Under the pieces are notes generated by a model, which did no database searches, had not been told where the DNA came from, and saw nothing but the letters and a program-made list of their open reading frames with translations. Shown here piece by piece: positions 16,396 to 25,833 of a stretch of DNA of 64,000 bases. A program made the translations under genes and the position numbers. The stretch's first letter is position 1. Each line of letters starts with the position of its first letter. This stretch comes from an uncultured Lachnospiraceae bacterium (GTDB lineage: Bacteria > Bacillota > Clostridia > Lachnospirales > Lachnospiraceae). The stretch lies in contig CAJUNR010000005.1 of NCBI GenBank assembly GCA_910587765.1, positions 1-64,000 of the forward strand, written 5' to 3'.

Positions 16396-18651
16396 CTACC
16401 GCACCGTCAGTTTCCCGTCTTCCACATCCAGCGTGCAGGCGCCCCCGCGCTTCAGTTTTCCGAACAGGAGAAGCTCCGCCAGCAGAGGCTTCACCTCCCC
16501 TGCGATCACGCGGTCGATCTCCCGGGCGCCGTATTCATTCGTGATTCCGGCCGTGCGCACATATTCTGCCGCCTGCGGCGTAACCGTAAATTCCACCTTT
16601 CTGGCGGCAAGCTTATCCGAAAGCTCCCGCAGCTTTTTCCCGGTGATCTTCTCTGCCATCCGGTCATCCATGCTCCGGAACAGTACGATCCGGCTCAGCC
16701 GGTTGCGGAACTCCGGCTGAAACGTCCGTTTCACCGCATCCGTCAAAGCGTCCATGTTCACGGTTCCGCTGCCGAACCCGATCCGGCTTTTCCCCACCTG
16801 ACTGGCTCCGGCATTGGAAGTCATAATCAGTATGATGTTCCGAAAATCCGCTTTTCTCCCCTGATTGTCGGTCAGCGTTGCGTAGTCCATAACCTGCAGA
16901 AGCACGTTGAAGATATCGGGATGCGCCTTCTCAATCTCATCCAGAAGGAGCACCGCATGGGGATGTTTGCGGATCTCTTCGGTCAGAATCCCTCCTTCTT
17001 CGTAGCCCACATATCCGGCCGGCGCTCCGATCAGCTTTGCCACCGTATGTTTCTCCGCGTATTCACTCATATCAAACCGCAGAAACGCGATTCCCAGTTC
17101 GGCGGCCAGAACTTTCGCAAGCTCGGTTTTCCCCACGCCGGTAGCGCCCACAAACAGGAAGGAAGCCACCGGTTTGTTCTCCTCATTCAACCCTGCGCGG
17201 GAAAATTTCACCGCATTCACTACCTGCGCGGCCGCCTCCTCCTGCCCGAAAATCTGTTCCCTGATCTTTCCCTCCAAGAGCGCCAGCTTCTCTGTCTCGC
17301 TCCTCTCTACGGTCTGCGCCGGAATATTGCAGGTCCTCGAGAGCACCTCGTCAATCAGCGCCCGGTTCACGGTCTGCGCTTTCTGTTTCAGCGGATGAAG
17401 CCTGCGGTAGGCCCCCGCCTCGTCAATCAGATCAATCGCCTTGTCGGGGAGAAAACGTTCATTGATAAACCGGCTGCTCACCTCCACCGCATGTTCCAGT
17501 ACTCCCGACTTATACTGCACCTGATGAAATTTCTCATAGCGGTCTTTCAGTCCTTTTAAAATCTCTACCGTCTCTTTTTTCGTCGGCTCTTTGATATCTA
17601 CGTTCTGGAACCGGCGCACCAGACTCCGGCTTCCCGCGAAATGCTTCTTATACTCTTCATAGGTCGTCGCCCCGATGAACCGGATATGGCCGGCGGCGAG
17701 ATAGGGCTTCAGAAGATTTGCCACATCCAGACTGCCGCCGCCCACGGCTCCCGCCCCCACAATATTGTGAATCTCATCCAGATAGAGAATCGGACGTTCC
17801 TCTTCCATCAGTCCGTCCATAATCTCTTTCAGACGCTTCTCAAAATCTCCCCGATACTGCGTCCCGGCCAGCAGTCCGCCCAGATCCATGGCATAGAGAA
17901 CCGCCCCCTTGAGAGGTTCCGGCACCCGGCCTTCCAGAATCCTCTGCGCCAGTCCGTACGCCAGCGCCGTCTTGCCTACCCCCGGTTCCCCGATGTGGAG
18001 CACATTGTTCTTATCCCTGCGGCAGAGAATCTGTACCGTCCGCTCCAGTTCGGCGCCGCGCCCGATCAGGGGATTCTGTCTTCTGCACGTCTCGTTCATA
18101 TTTTCCAGAAAGTTCTTCCATCTGGGCTTTCCGGCTTCCGCCTCCCTGCCGGAGGAGTTCTTCTCCTTCTGCTTCTGAAGGGGCTGCTCTCTGGCCATCG
18201 CAGGCTCCTGCTCACGTTCCCTTACGAGACTGCCTCTCGACAGTTCTCCCAGGATTTCCACCAGATCCACTTCCTGTTCTTCCATATAATAAAGGCCGTA
18301 ACTGTCCTCGAGCCGCATCAGCGCGGACAGAATATGACTTACATCCACAGCTTCCCGGCTGCTCGACTGCGCCTGCTCGGACGCCATACGGAAAACCTCC
18401 TGCGCGTCAAGCGTCATCTGCAGCTCATTCTCCTTTGTCAGGGTACCGGCCTGCTCCCTGATAAAATCCAGCAGCTTTTGTCTCAGCGGCTCTGCTTTTC
18501 CGCCCCCCGCCTCATACTCCCTCGTAAAATCATCGTCAAAGGTCATCCCATAGAGCACGTGCTCCGGCATAAAATACCGGTGATGCTCTTCGTGTGCCAG
18601 TCTGACCGCACACTCCATCACCTTCTGCATCTTTTTTGTAAATTCCATCAT
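16396..18651 (-). CDS. clpA: ATP-dependent Clp protease ATP-binding subunit ClpA
   Basis: ClpA is the AAA+ unfoldase that feeds substrates to ClpP. The 751-residue protein has an N domain (about 1-145), a variable E/K-rich linker, and two AAA+ modules. D1 has Walker A GEPGVGKTALA near residue 221 and Walker B ILYLDEIHNIVGAG. D2 has GATGVGKTELAKVLA, VLLLDEIEKAHPDIF and arginine-finger region FRNRLSRIV. An IGFG tripeptide loop after TSNAGASQVGKS is the expected ClpP contact. There is no middle domain, which separates it from ClpB and ClpC. The clpS gene lies 23 bp upstream. Two ATGs follow GAGGAG; the second (18648) has the better spacing. Confidence 0.95.
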   Translation of the reverse strand: MMEFTKKMQKVMECAVRLAHEEHHRYFMPEHVLYGMTFDDDFTREYEAGGGKAEPLRQKLLDFIREQAGTLTKENELQMTLDAQEVFRMASEQAQSSSREAVDVSHILSALMRLEDSYGLYYMEEQEVDLVEILGELSRGSLVREREQEPAMAREQPLQKQKEKNSSGREAEAGKPRWKNFLENMNETCRRQNPLIGRGAELERTVQILCRRDKNNVLHIGEPGVGKTALAYGLAQRILEGRVPEPLKGAVLYAMDLGGLLAGTQYRGDFEKRLKEIMDGLMEEERPILYLDEIHNIVGAGAVGGGSLDVANLLKPYLAAGHIRFIGATTYEEYKKHFAGSRSLVRRFQNVDIKEPTKKETVEILKGLKDRYEKFHQVQYKSGVLEHAVEVSSRFINERFLPDKAIDLIDEAGAYRRLHPLKQKAQTVNRALIDEVLSRTCNIPAQTVERSETEKLALLEGKIREQIFGQEEAAAQVVNAVKFSRAGLNEENKPVASFLFVGATGVGKTELAKVLAAELGIAFLRFDMSEYAEKHTVAKLIGAPAGYVGYEEGGILTEEIRKHPHAVLLLDEIEKAHPDIFNVLLQVMDYATLTDNQGRKADFRNIILIMTSNAGASQVGKSRIGFGSGTVNMDALTDAVKRTFQPEFRNRLSRIVLFRSMDDRMAEKITGKKLRELSDKLAARKVEFTVTPQAAEYVRTAGITNEYGAREIDRVIAGEVKPLLAELLLFGKLKRGGACTLDVEDGKLTVR

Positions 18652-18674
18652 CCACTCCTCAATTTATCTTCCTG

Positions 18675-18974
18675 CTATCGGCACACTGCTTCCACTTTCA
18701 GAGGGTATCCTTCTTCTCTGGCCCACCGGACCGCTTCCGCAGCTTTCGTATATGCAATATCTTTCGGATAGATGCCCGCGACCGCATAACTTCCCTTATG
18801 AATATTCAGCATCAGCGCGGTCGCCTCCGCTTCGCCTTTCTCAAAAACCTGCATCAGCACGTCCACCACGAAATCCATGGGCGTAAAATCATCATTGTAA
18901 ATCAAAACCTGATATTTCCGGGGAATCTTTATCCTGCTCCGTGTCTTCTCCTTTACATTTTCTTTTGCTCCCAT
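18675..18974 (-). CDS. clpS: ATP-dependent Clp protease adaptor ClpS
   Basis: ClpS binds the N domain of ClpA and delivers N-degron substrates. The 99-residue protein has a disordered basic N-terminus, then the ClpS core: YQVLIYNDDFTPMDFVVDVL (the NDD..PM signature that shapes the N-degron pocket), EATALMLNIHKGSYAVAG and a C-terminal strand. The gene is directly followed by clpA in the same direction. A TATAAT-like hexamer lies about 40 bp upstream near 19003, but its -35 is poor. Confidence 0.94.
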   Translation of the reverse strand: MGAKENVKEKTRSRIKIPRKYQVLIYNDDFTPMDFVVDVLMQVFEKGEAEATALMLNIHKGSYAVAGIYPKDIAYTKAAEAVRWAREEGYPLKVEAVCR

Positions 18975-19120
18975 CTTCTTTCCTCCGCTGCCCTTTCCCT
19001 TTCATTATATCCCGTTACGCCTGTCTTTTTGCGTACTTTATCCGTCCGCCCGCTTTCTATGCCCCGGCCGCTCTGCGGCAGGCTCCCAAACCGGTATGCG
19101 GACAAAAACGCGCCGTCCCG

Positions 19121-21055
19121 TCACCTCCGATGATAACAGGCATCGCACACCTGAAAGGGCGAACCAAGCGGAAGAAGCCTGCCGCAGTAACGGCATCTGG
19201 CAATATAGTTGTGCTTTCCTCTGGTCAGATAACGCATGATCGCCGCCTCTGTCTTCTCCCGCTCCGAATCCAGCCATTCCGTGTCGATCACCTTCTGCAT
19301 CCGGTGAGAGAACTGATAGTATAGATCAAGCTGCTTGTAATACGTCTCATACTGCATAATCCCCCGGCTTTTGTCTCTGCGCAGCACCGGCTTTTCCAGA
19401 GACACATCCGCCGTGTACGTCTTGCAGTACTCAAGCCACAGGGCGACGACCCAGCGGTCTTTTATGTCAATCGGACAGGTGATCATCCGGTACAGGATAT
19501 GCTTATTCTCAAACCCGTCGATCATCTCTTTCTGGCGTCTGGCCTGCTCATACAGGTACAGAGCTTCGTCAATATTCTCCTTGACAAAAGGTTCGGTCGG
19601 CGTTACATCGTGCCAGATTTTAAGAAGCTCGTCCATCGGCGCGTCAATATCCAGAAGAATCTGCGGAAACCCCAGGTTCACCTGGCTTACCGGCTCCTCC
19701 GCCGCCTCGTAACGCTCTTTTATATGGCGCAGCCCTTCCGGGCCCATCGCGTTGATATAGCCGGTATCGTAGATTCCGAACCGTCCGGCTCTCCCGGCAA
19801 TCTGCTTGATCTCCGGCACCAGAAGCGGCCGTCTGCTGACTCCGTCGTATTTCTCTGTCTGCAGAAACACGATCCTGCGGACCGGCAGGTTCAGTCCCAT
19901 CCCAATCGCATCCGTGGCGACTACCACCTTCGTTCTGCCGCTGGTAAACAGATGCATCTGCCGGCGGCGGATCTCCGGCGGCAGGCTTCCGTAGATCACA
20001 CTGGCGTTCACCCTCTGCTCCTCCAGCCTTCCCGCTACATCCAGCACCGACTTTTTGGAAAATACGATCAGCGCGTCCCCTTTCTGCACATCATCCGGAA
20101 ATACAAACGGCTCTTCCTCGCAGATCAGTTTTGTCTTCCGTTCATACCGGCAGATCTCATATTCGTCTCCGCAGAGTTCGATCAGATGAAGCATTGCCCG
20201 TTCTGCAGCCGGACTCATACAGATATGGATCTCTCCTGCCCGCAGCCCCAGTATCGCTTTTGTCCAGGAATGACCCCGGTCCGGATCCGTAACCATCTGC
20301 GCCTCATCAATCACGGCAATGTCATAATTTTCGTCAAAATCCGCCATCTCGACGGTTGACGCCGTAATCCTGCTGTTTTCCTCCTCGATACATTCCTGAC
20401 CGGTCCGCATGGTGCAGGGAACCTGATAACGGTTCATCTGCTCATACACCTCCAGCGCCAGCAGCCGCAGAGGGCCGAGATACACGCCCCGTTTTGCCGT
20501 CTTCAGACGCTCCAGCGAGCGAAACGTCTTGCCGCTGTTGGTCGGACCGATATGAAGGATAAAATGCCGGCGCATCTCCCGGACTTCCGCAAATTCCATC
20601 TCCGGACACATCGGCACCAGTTCCAGAATCTTGTCCTTCACCTTGTGCTGCCGGTATAACGGATACAACGTAAACAGCGACTCCTGGCAGATACGCCCCG
20701 GCATGGTCCTTCTCATATAGGCCAGAAATTCACCGTCAAGCCCATCCTTCTGTTCCTCCAGAAGCATCCCCAGATCCAGTTGCACCAGTTTGGGGAGAAA
20801 TTCCTCATTGATCTGTTTTTTCAAAGTCTCCCGGTTCCTGCGGACCGCAAAACCGGTGATATTCTTAATCTGCTTGTGAAGATCTTCCAGATTCCTGATA
20901 TTTACCCGGGAGGGCTTTGCGTTCCTGAGCGTCCTCTGAAGCGACTCTGCCTTTCTCTCCATCCCGGAATATTTGGGCGGTTTCCTGGGCTTTTTTTTCG
21001 CCGCCTGCTCGTATTGCTCCACATAGAACTGTATCAGTTTCTTTTTATTTATCAT
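19121..21055 (-). CDS. SUV3-like DExH RNA helicase with C-terminal zinc ribbon
   Basis: The protein (644 residues) carries a superfamily 2 helicase core of the SUV3/mitochondrial type: motif I HIGPTNSGKTFRSLERL near residue 168, YLGPLRLLALEVYEQMN, motif II VIDEAQMVTDPDRGHSW, then FSKKSVLDVAGRLEEQR, VVVATDAIGMGLNLPVRR (motif V) and QIAGRAGRFG (motif VI). The N-terminal 160 residues are basic and helical. The C-terminus has CRYCGRLLP and CDACYHRR, a plausible four-cysteine zinc ribbon. SUV3 enzymes unwind RNA or DNA with ATP. The exact bacterial role is not known to me. It follows an iron-sulphur protein gene by 11 bp. Confidence 0.85.
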   Translation of the reverse strand: MINKKKLIQFYVEQYEQAAKKKPRKPPKYSGMERKAESLQRTLRNAKPSRVNIRNLEDLHKQIKNITGFAVRRNRETLKKQINEEFLPKLVQLDLGMLLEEQKDGLDGEFLAYMRRTMPGRICQESLFTLYPLYRQHKVKDKILELVPMCPEMEFAEVREMRRHFILHIGPTNSGKTFRSLERLKTAKRGVYLGPLRLLALEVYEQMNRYQVPCTMRTGQECIEEENSRITASTVEMADFDENYDIAVIDEAQMVTDPDRGHSWTKAILGLRAGEIHICMSPAAERAMLHLIELCGDEYEICRYERKTKLICEEEPFVFPDDVQKGDALIVFSKKSVLDVAGRLEEQRVNASVIYGSLPPEIRRRQMHLFTSGRTKVVVATDAIGMGLNLPVRRIVFLQTEKYDGVSRRPLLVPEIKQIAGRAGRFGIYDTGYINAMGPEGLRHIKERYEAAEEPVSQVNLGFPQILLDIDAPMDELLKIWHDVTPTEPFVKENIDEALYLYEQARRQKEMIDGFENKHILYRMITCPIDIKDRWVVALWLEYCKTYTADVSLEKPVLRRDKSRGIMQYETYYKQLDLYYQFSHRMQKVIDTEWLDSEREKTEAAIMRYLTRGKHNYIARCRYCGRLLPLGSPFQVCDACYHRR

Positions 21056-21066
21056 GTCTGGTTCCT

Positions 21067-22371
21067 TTATTTTGCCTGTTTTTTCTGCAGGGACAGAAGC
21101 CTGTCCAGATAGACCGACTTAAACTGTCTGCTGGCCAGCGCCTGCTTCAGCGGGGGCAGCCGGAGAATCGTTCCGAACACCGCCGCCATGGCCCGGTGAT
21201 TGGCAAATGCCTGATTGTCGAACACCAGATTCTGCAGCGTCCCTTTCTCAATGGCCTGCAGGACGAAGCGGTGCGTGCTGTTTACCGGAGTGATCACCTG
21301 CACCGGCCGGCGCTGCAGCTCGATCGCTTTGACCGGGCAGTTCCGCGCGCAGACTCCGCAGCCGAGACAGATCTCTTTGTCGATCCTGGGACGCTTCTTC
21401 GTCCCCGTCCCGTCCGGATTCCTTTTCTCTTCCTCCATGGCAATGGCGAGAACAGGACAGACCTGGGCGCATTTCCCGCAGCCGAGACAGGTTTCCAGCG
21501 ACACTTCCGGAATATAATTCGTAGTCGCCACCGGCTGCATGGGGCTGAATTTTCTCGCCGCCTGCAGCGCCTCGCAGCAGCAGCCGCAGCAGTTGCAGAT
21601 AAACGCCGGATGCTCCCTCACGTTTTCCCCGATCTGTACGAGATTGCTGTCGTAAGAGAGCTGCAGAACCTCCTTTGCTTCCTCCTTCGAGATCAGTCTC
21701 GCGTATTCTCCGTGTTCCGCCAGAGACCGCGCCACGTTGTCAAAGGTCAGACACACTTCCCACGGCGCATTGATCTCGCAGGGGTGTCCCGCATGATACA
21801 TTTTGTGGCGGCAGTAGCAGGTGCCAAGGCCGATATATTTTGCCTCTTCCACAATATGCGTGGCGCGCTCGTAATCCAGAATATGATTGGTCTTGTCATT
21901 GACCAGCACCGGCTCCTGTACGAAGACTCTGCCCAGTCTGGTCTCCGTGGCAAAGAACAGGTCTTTGACAAAGTCCTCCTCCACGTTCATGTACTGGTAA
22001 TAAAGTTCGCTTAAATATTTCTGATCAATATCCCCTCTGGTGCGCATAAGCGCAAATTCAATAAAGCCCGCCATGGGAGGCGGCATGACAAACTGGCGTT
22101 CCCCATGATACTCGGAATCCACCAGAAGCGCTTTCTCACAGAGACGGTCCAGAAGCTTCTCCGCTTTTGCCTCCGTAGTCCCCCAGACCCGCGCCGCCCG
22201 TTTCAGCGTAAAGGGGCGAACCGGGAGTTTTGCCACCCATCTGGCCTCTTTCTCCGTATACAATACCTGAAGAATCTTATATAGCGTGTCGGAAGACGGA
22301 GCCCCCTGCGTAAACCAGTTGATCCGTTCCTCCAGACTTTTATAGGCGTCTTTCGTCGTCAGATGTCCCAT
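21067..22371 (-). CDS. 4Fe-4S dicluster protein with N-terminal winged-helix-like region
   Basis: The 434-residue protein has two C-terminal ferredoxin-type motifs: CLGCGKCAQVCPVLAI and CLGCGVCARNCPVKAI. Upstream of them lie a cysteine-rich patch ICNCCGCCCEAL and a GLGTCYCRHKMYHAG segment, which could ligate another metal or cluster. The first 100 residues look like a helix-turn-helix fold (LYKILQVLYTEKEARWVAKL, RAARVWGTTEAKAEKLLDRL). I recognise the general family, common in anaerobes, but not a substrate. Electron transfer, possibly redox sensing, is inference. It is transcribed with the SUV3-like helicase from the promoter at 22404-22431. Confidence 0.82.
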   Translation of the reverse strand: MGHLTTKDAYKSLEERINWFTQGAPSSDTLYKILQVLYTEKEARWVAKLPVRPFTLKRAARVWGTTEAKAEKLLDRLCEKALLVDSEYHGERQFVMPPPMAGFIEFALMRTRGDIDQKYLSELYYQYMNVEEDFVKDLFFATETRLGRVFVQEPVLVNDKTNHILDYERATHIVEEAKYIGLGTCYCRHKMYHAGHPCEINAPWEVCLTFDNVARSLAEHGEYARLISKEEAKEVLQLSYDSNLVQIGENVREHPAFICNCCGCCCEALQAARKFSPMQPVATTNYIPEVSLETCLGCGKCAQVCPVLAIAMEEEKRNPDGTGTKKRPRIDKEICLGCGVCARNCPVKAIELQRRPVQVITPVNSTHRFVLQAIEKGTLQNLVFDNQAFANHRAMAAVFGTILRLPPLKQALASRQFKSVYLDRLLSLQKKQAK

Positions 22372-22403
22372 AACCGTTTCCTTCTTTCTCCTGAATACCT
22401 ATT

Positions 22404-22431
22404 ATCATAACACAAAATATCCGTTTTTCAA
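22404..22431 (-). promoter_or_regulatory. promoter of the iron-sulphur/SUV3-like operon
   Basis: On the minus strand TTGAAA (22426-22431) and TATGAT (22404-22409) are 16 bp apart, about 30 bp before the start codon. Confidence 0.6.
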
Positions 22432-22510
22432 AGATTCTATGTATCTTTATAACTGCTTTTCGATGTACAGAGTCGTACTTTAGAAAACTTCCGCCTGTGC
22501 ATTTAACGGC

Positions 22511-22538
22511 AAAAACTCCGCAGGAAAACCTGCGGAGT
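22511..22538 (-). terminator. intrinsic terminator of rplM-rpsI
   Basis: ACTCCGCAGG and CCTGCGGAGT form a perfect 10-bp stem with a four-base loop. On the minus strand it is followed by five T. Confidence 0.85.
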
Positions 22539-22568
22539 ATATATTCTTGAAATCTTGTATTTTTCTGC

Positions 22569-22961
22569 CTATCTCTTGGAGAACTGCGGAGCGCGACGAG
22601 CCGCTTTGAGACCGTATTTCTTACGCTCTTTCATTCTCGGGTCACGGGTCAGGTAACCTGCCTTCTTGAGGATCGGCCGGTAGTCCGGATCCGCCTGTAC
22701 CAGCGCACGCGCGATGCCGTGTCTGACCGCGCCTGCCTGTCCGGTATATCCGCCGCCGTGAACATTCACAAGTACGTCAAACTTATCCACGTTCTCCGTC
22801 GCAACCAGCGGCTGACGAACGATCACCTTCAGCGTCTCCAGTCCGAAATAATCGTCGATGTTTCTTTTATTGACAGTGATGGTGCCAGTTCCCGGTACTA
22901 AATATACTCTGGCAATGGATTTTTTTCTTCTTCCGGTTCCATAGAATTTTGTCTTAGCCAT
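22569..22961 (-). CDS. rpsI: 30S ribosomal protein S9
   Basis: This 130-residue protein of the small subunit head has a C-terminal tail that reaches the P-site tRNA. The sequence shows the S9 pattern: FYGTGRRKKSIARVYLVPG at the start, VRQPLVATENVDKFDVLVNV, the GGGYTGQAGAVRHGIARAL signature, and the basic end RKKYGLKAARRAPQFSKR. A GGAGG site precedes the ATG. It is the second gene of the rplM-rpsI operon and is followed by a strong terminator. Confidence 0.98.
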   Translation of the reverse strand: MAKTKFYGTGRRKKSIARVYLVPGTGTITVNKRNIDDYFGLETLKVIVRQPLVATENVDKFDVLVNVHGGGYTGQAGAVRHGIARALVQADPDYRPILKKAGYLTRDPRMKERKKYGLKAARRAPQFSKR

Positions 22962-22976
22962 GATCTTTCCCTCCTA

Positions 22977-23405
22977 TTAAAATGTCAGTGCTTCTGGTTT
23001 CTGAGCTGCGTGGGGATGTTCCGGACCAGCATAAACATGAAGTTTGGTGTACATCTGTCTTCCCAGAGGTCCTTTCGGAAGCATGCCTTTAACCGCCAGT
23101 TCAACCACCTTCTCAGGTTTCTTTGCCAACATTTCTCTCAGAGTCGTCTCTTTCATGCCGCCGACATACTCGGAATGATGATAATAGATCTTCTGATCCA
23201 GTTTCTTGCCGGTCACTTTGATCTTCTCCGCATTCACGATGACCACATAATCTCCTGTATCAATATGAGGAGTGAACACAGGCTTGTTCTTCCCTCTCAA
23301 CACTTTTGCCACTTCAGAAGCCAGACGGCCTAATGTATATCCGGTAGCGTCAACTACGTACCATTTTCTCTCCACTTTTTCTGGATTAGCCATGAAACTG
23401 TTCAT
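22977..23405 (-). CDS. rplM: 50S ribosomal protein L13
   Basis: L13 is an early-assembling large subunit protein, here 142 residues. Recognisable parts are WYVVDATGYTLGRLASEVA, GDYVVIVNAEKIKVTGKK, YYHHSEYVGGMKETTLREML and MLPKGPLGRQMYTKLHVYAG, all in the usual order. The ATG follows AGGAGG. The gene starts an operon with rpsI, 15 bp downstream, driven by a perfect consensus promoter. The roughly 100-nt leader can fold into a hairpin of the L13-leader kind. Confidence 0.98.
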   Translation of the reverse strand: MNSFMANPEKVERKWYVVDATGYTLGRLASEVAKVLRGKNKPVFTPHIDTGDYVVIVNAEKIKVTGKKLDQKIYYHHSEYVGGMKETTLREMLAKKPEKVVELAVKGMLPKGPLGRQMYTKLHVYAGPEHPHAAQKPEALTF

Positions 23406-23503
23406 TGGTGTACCTCCTGTTAATATTGAATTCTGATGAATCGTCTATACGTAAAAATGTCTTACCGGGGCTTTGGATCTGACATTTTCTCGCGTCGTCA
23501 CAG
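23406..23503 (-). ncRNA. 5' leader of rplM-rpsI, candidate L13 leader
   Basis: The leader between the promoter and rplM contains AAAATGTC and GACATTTT as a perfect 8-bp stem around a C-rich loop (positions roughly 23452-23488). Firmicutes carry a described L13 leader RNA before rplM that is thought to mediate autoregulation. I cannot match the covariance model here, so the family name is inference from position and hairpin. Confidence 0.5.
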
Positions 23504-23509
23504 TTTTAT

Positions 23510-23538
23510 ATTATATGACACATGGCCGTGCGTGTCAA
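23510..23538 (-). promoter_or_regulatory. perfect consensus promoter of rplM-rpsI
   Basis: Minus-strand TTGACA (23533-23538) and TATAAT (23510-23515) are separated by 17 bp. Confidence 0.9.
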
Positions 23539-23689
23539 GCGGAAAATACTGATTTTCACGGGGTTTTTCACGGGGTTTCCCCGAATTTTCCCCATTCAAT
23601 AGCTACTGTCCAAACATACCGGCTCTCAGCCCGGCGTGGGCTGATCATCCTGGAAGACCTGTTGAGGGGCGCCGATCCTTAGGCACGCC

Positions 23690-25804
23690 TTAGTACCACT
23701 CCTCCAATACCTGCCGGTCTTTCTCCACCACGTATCCGCTGCCTCCTCTTCCCTTCACGTCTTCCGTCATACTGACGATCAGAACGGGGCGTTCCGCCTC
23801 CGGTTCCGCGGTGAATACGGCAAACCATCCCAACTCCGTTCCGGAGGTGTCTTCCTTCGACCCTTTGATCTCCGCCGTCCCCGTCTTCCCCGCCAGCAGG
23901 ACGTCCTGACGGTGAGCGGCATATCCGGTCCCCTCCGGGGCGTTTACCGCTTTGACAAGCGCCTGCCGCACCCGCTCTGCGGTCCCGGCGGAAAACGCGG
24001 ACACAAGCCAGTACTCTGGTTTGCTCTCTTCCTGCAGGACCAGCCGGGGCTTCAGCACATTTCCGCCGTTGAGAAATGCCGTATAGATGCAGGCCAGATG
24101 CAGGGGATTCACCAGCACTTCCCCCTGCCCGTAACCGCTGTCCGCCAGCCGAATCTCGTTCCCGTCCGCTCCTTCATTGGCATACTGCGATTTCTGCATC
24201 CGAATTTCAAACGGCAGTTCCTCCTGAAAACCCAGACGGCGCAGGGAATCTTCCATCCGCTCCGCGCCGATCTTCAGCGCCGCCTTCGCAAAATAAATAT
24301 TGTCGGAATAAATCAATGCATTTTCCAGAACGACCGGTTCGTACGCGTGAAGCGTCGTCACATAATAGGCTCCCCAGGAGGCGTCCTTCTGCCAGCTTAG
24401 TCCCTCATTTCCATAATCTTCCTGCGGATCAATGGCTCCGGACTCCAGGCCGATGGCGGCCGTGACGGGTTTAAAGGTAGATCCCGGACACCACACCTGG
24501 CGAAAGCGGTTATACAGAGGCCTGGCCTCATCCTCGTTCAGCGCGGTCCACACCTCGTCCGACAGACCCATGACAAAATCATTGCTGTCATAGGAAGGCG
24601 TACTGACCAGCGCCAGAACCTCTCCCGAACAGGGATCCATCGCCACGGAGCAGCTTCTGTCGTCGCGGAAACGCTCATAGAGCGCTCTTTGCAGATCCGC
24701 GTCTATGGACAGCCGGACGTCCTGCCCGTGCCGCACCGGCCTGTCCGCCAGCACCTTCTTCTCCTTCCCCTCGGAATTGGCAATCCAGATCCGGCAGCCG
24801 TTCTCTCCCTTCAGTTCCTTCTCGAACAGCCCCTCCATCCCGTTTCTGCCGATCACGCTCTCCGCCGTATAGCCTTCTCCGGCATGTTTTTCCAGATCTT
24901 CTGCCGTCACATTCTGTACATACCCGGTCAGATGCGAAGCCGCCTCTTTGAAAGGATACGAACGAACCTCCGTATCCGTGATCATCACACCCGGAATCTG
25001 CAGCAGCCGCTCGTGCCGCTCCTTCTCCCGTTCGACCTCCTCGTCCGGTTCCAGCGGAAGCAGATATTCGATGTCGTCGATCGCGGGAATGATTTTGACC
25101 GGTACGAAGGAATCCTCCTTGACCCATTTTGCCGACAGCTTCTTCTCGATAAGCTCCGGCTTTACCTCCAGAAGCTGCGCCATTTCCTCTATGGCGGCCT
25201 CCCGGTCCGCCAGCCTGCCGGGAACGATTCCCACGGAGGACGCCGTTCCCCGGCCCGCAAGGACTCTGCCGCCGCGGTCCAGAATCTCTCCCCGCTCCGC
25301 CTGAAGCACGGAGACCCGGACCTTATCCTCGGGCCCCAGTTCCGGAAAGATCAGGGAATCCTCCCAGATCAGCCGGTATCCCTCTTCCCCCTCGGCAAAG
25401 AAGGCCTCGTTCTCAAAACCAACCGCTCCGGCCGCCGTATCCACGGCGGTGCGGTATCTGACCGACTCTCTCTCCCTGTCATACTCAAGAATTTCGACCT
25501 CTATATTCCGCGCTTCGATCCCCTCGTAAATCGCCGAATTTCTCCTGATAAACGCTTCCTCATCCACGCCCCCGGACAGCATCGGATCCAGCATCCGGTA
25601 CATCTCCTCATACTCCTTCTCCTCGATATAAGCCATGTACGCAGTCAGCAGCTCGTCCGGCATGGTTTTCTTCTCTCCCGGATACAGGAACAGCACCGCG
25701 CCCGCGGCCGCACCGGCTGCGAGAAGCCCGGCCAGGCAGACCGCCGGCCACAGCCTCCTTCTCCCTTTTCGATTCCTTCTTCTTCGCCTGTTTCTTCTGT
25801 TCAT
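23690..25804 (-). CDS. class B penicillin-binding protein with MecA-type N-terminal domain
   Basis: This membrane-anchored D,D-transpeptidase of about 704 residues starts with a very basic tail (RNRRRRRNRKGRRR) and one membrane segment (VCLAGLLAAGAAAGAVLFL). An NTF2-like MecA N-terminal domain comes next (about 45-150; LLTAYMAYIEEKEYEEMYRM). Then come the dimerisation region (GEILDRGGRVLAGRG) and the transpeptidase domain with STFK near residue 441, SDN near 500 and KTGTAE near 638. This is the order of PBP2a/PBP3-like class B1 enzymes, several of which have low beta-lactam affinity. The start is the ATG at 25804 with GGAGGAG upstream. Its promoter contains a MecI/BlaI-like palindrome. Confidence 0.92.
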   Translation of the reverse strand: MNRRNRRRRRNRKGRRRLWPAVCLAGLLAAGAAAGAVLFLYPGEKKTMPDELLTAYMAYIEEKEYEEMYRMLDPMLSGGVDEEAFIRRNSAIYEGIEARNIEVEILEYDRERESVRYRTAVDTAAGAVGFENEAFFAEGEEGYRLIWEDSLIFPELGPEDKVRVSVLQAERGEILDRGGRVLAGRGTASSVGIVPGRLADREAAIEEMAQLLEVKPELIEKKLSAKWVKEDSFVPVKIIPAIDDIEYLLPLEPDEEVEREKERHERLLQIPGVMITDTEVRSYPFKEAASHLTGYVQNVTAEDLEKHAGEGYTAESVIGRNGMEGLFEKELKGENGCRIWIANSEGKEKKVLADRPVRHGQDVRLSIDADLQRALYERFRDDRSCSVAMDPCSGEVLALVSTPSYDSNDFVMGLSDEVWTALNEDEARPLYNRFRQVWCPGSTFKPVTAAIGLESGAIDPQEDYGNEGLSWQKDASWGAYYVTTLHAYEPVVLENALIYSDNIYFAKAALKIGAERMEDSLRRLGFQEELPFEIRMQKSQYANEGADGNEIRLADSGYGQGEVLVNPLHLACIYTAFLNGGNVLKPRLVLQEESKPEYWLVSAFSAGTAERVRQALVKAVNAPEGTGYAAHRQDVLLAGKTGTAEIKGSKEDTSGTELGWFAVFTAEPEAERPVLIVSMTEDVKGRGGSGYVVEKDRQVLEEWY

Positions 25805-25833
25805 ACGGCTCCTCCCCGACAAGACTTTCTTAA

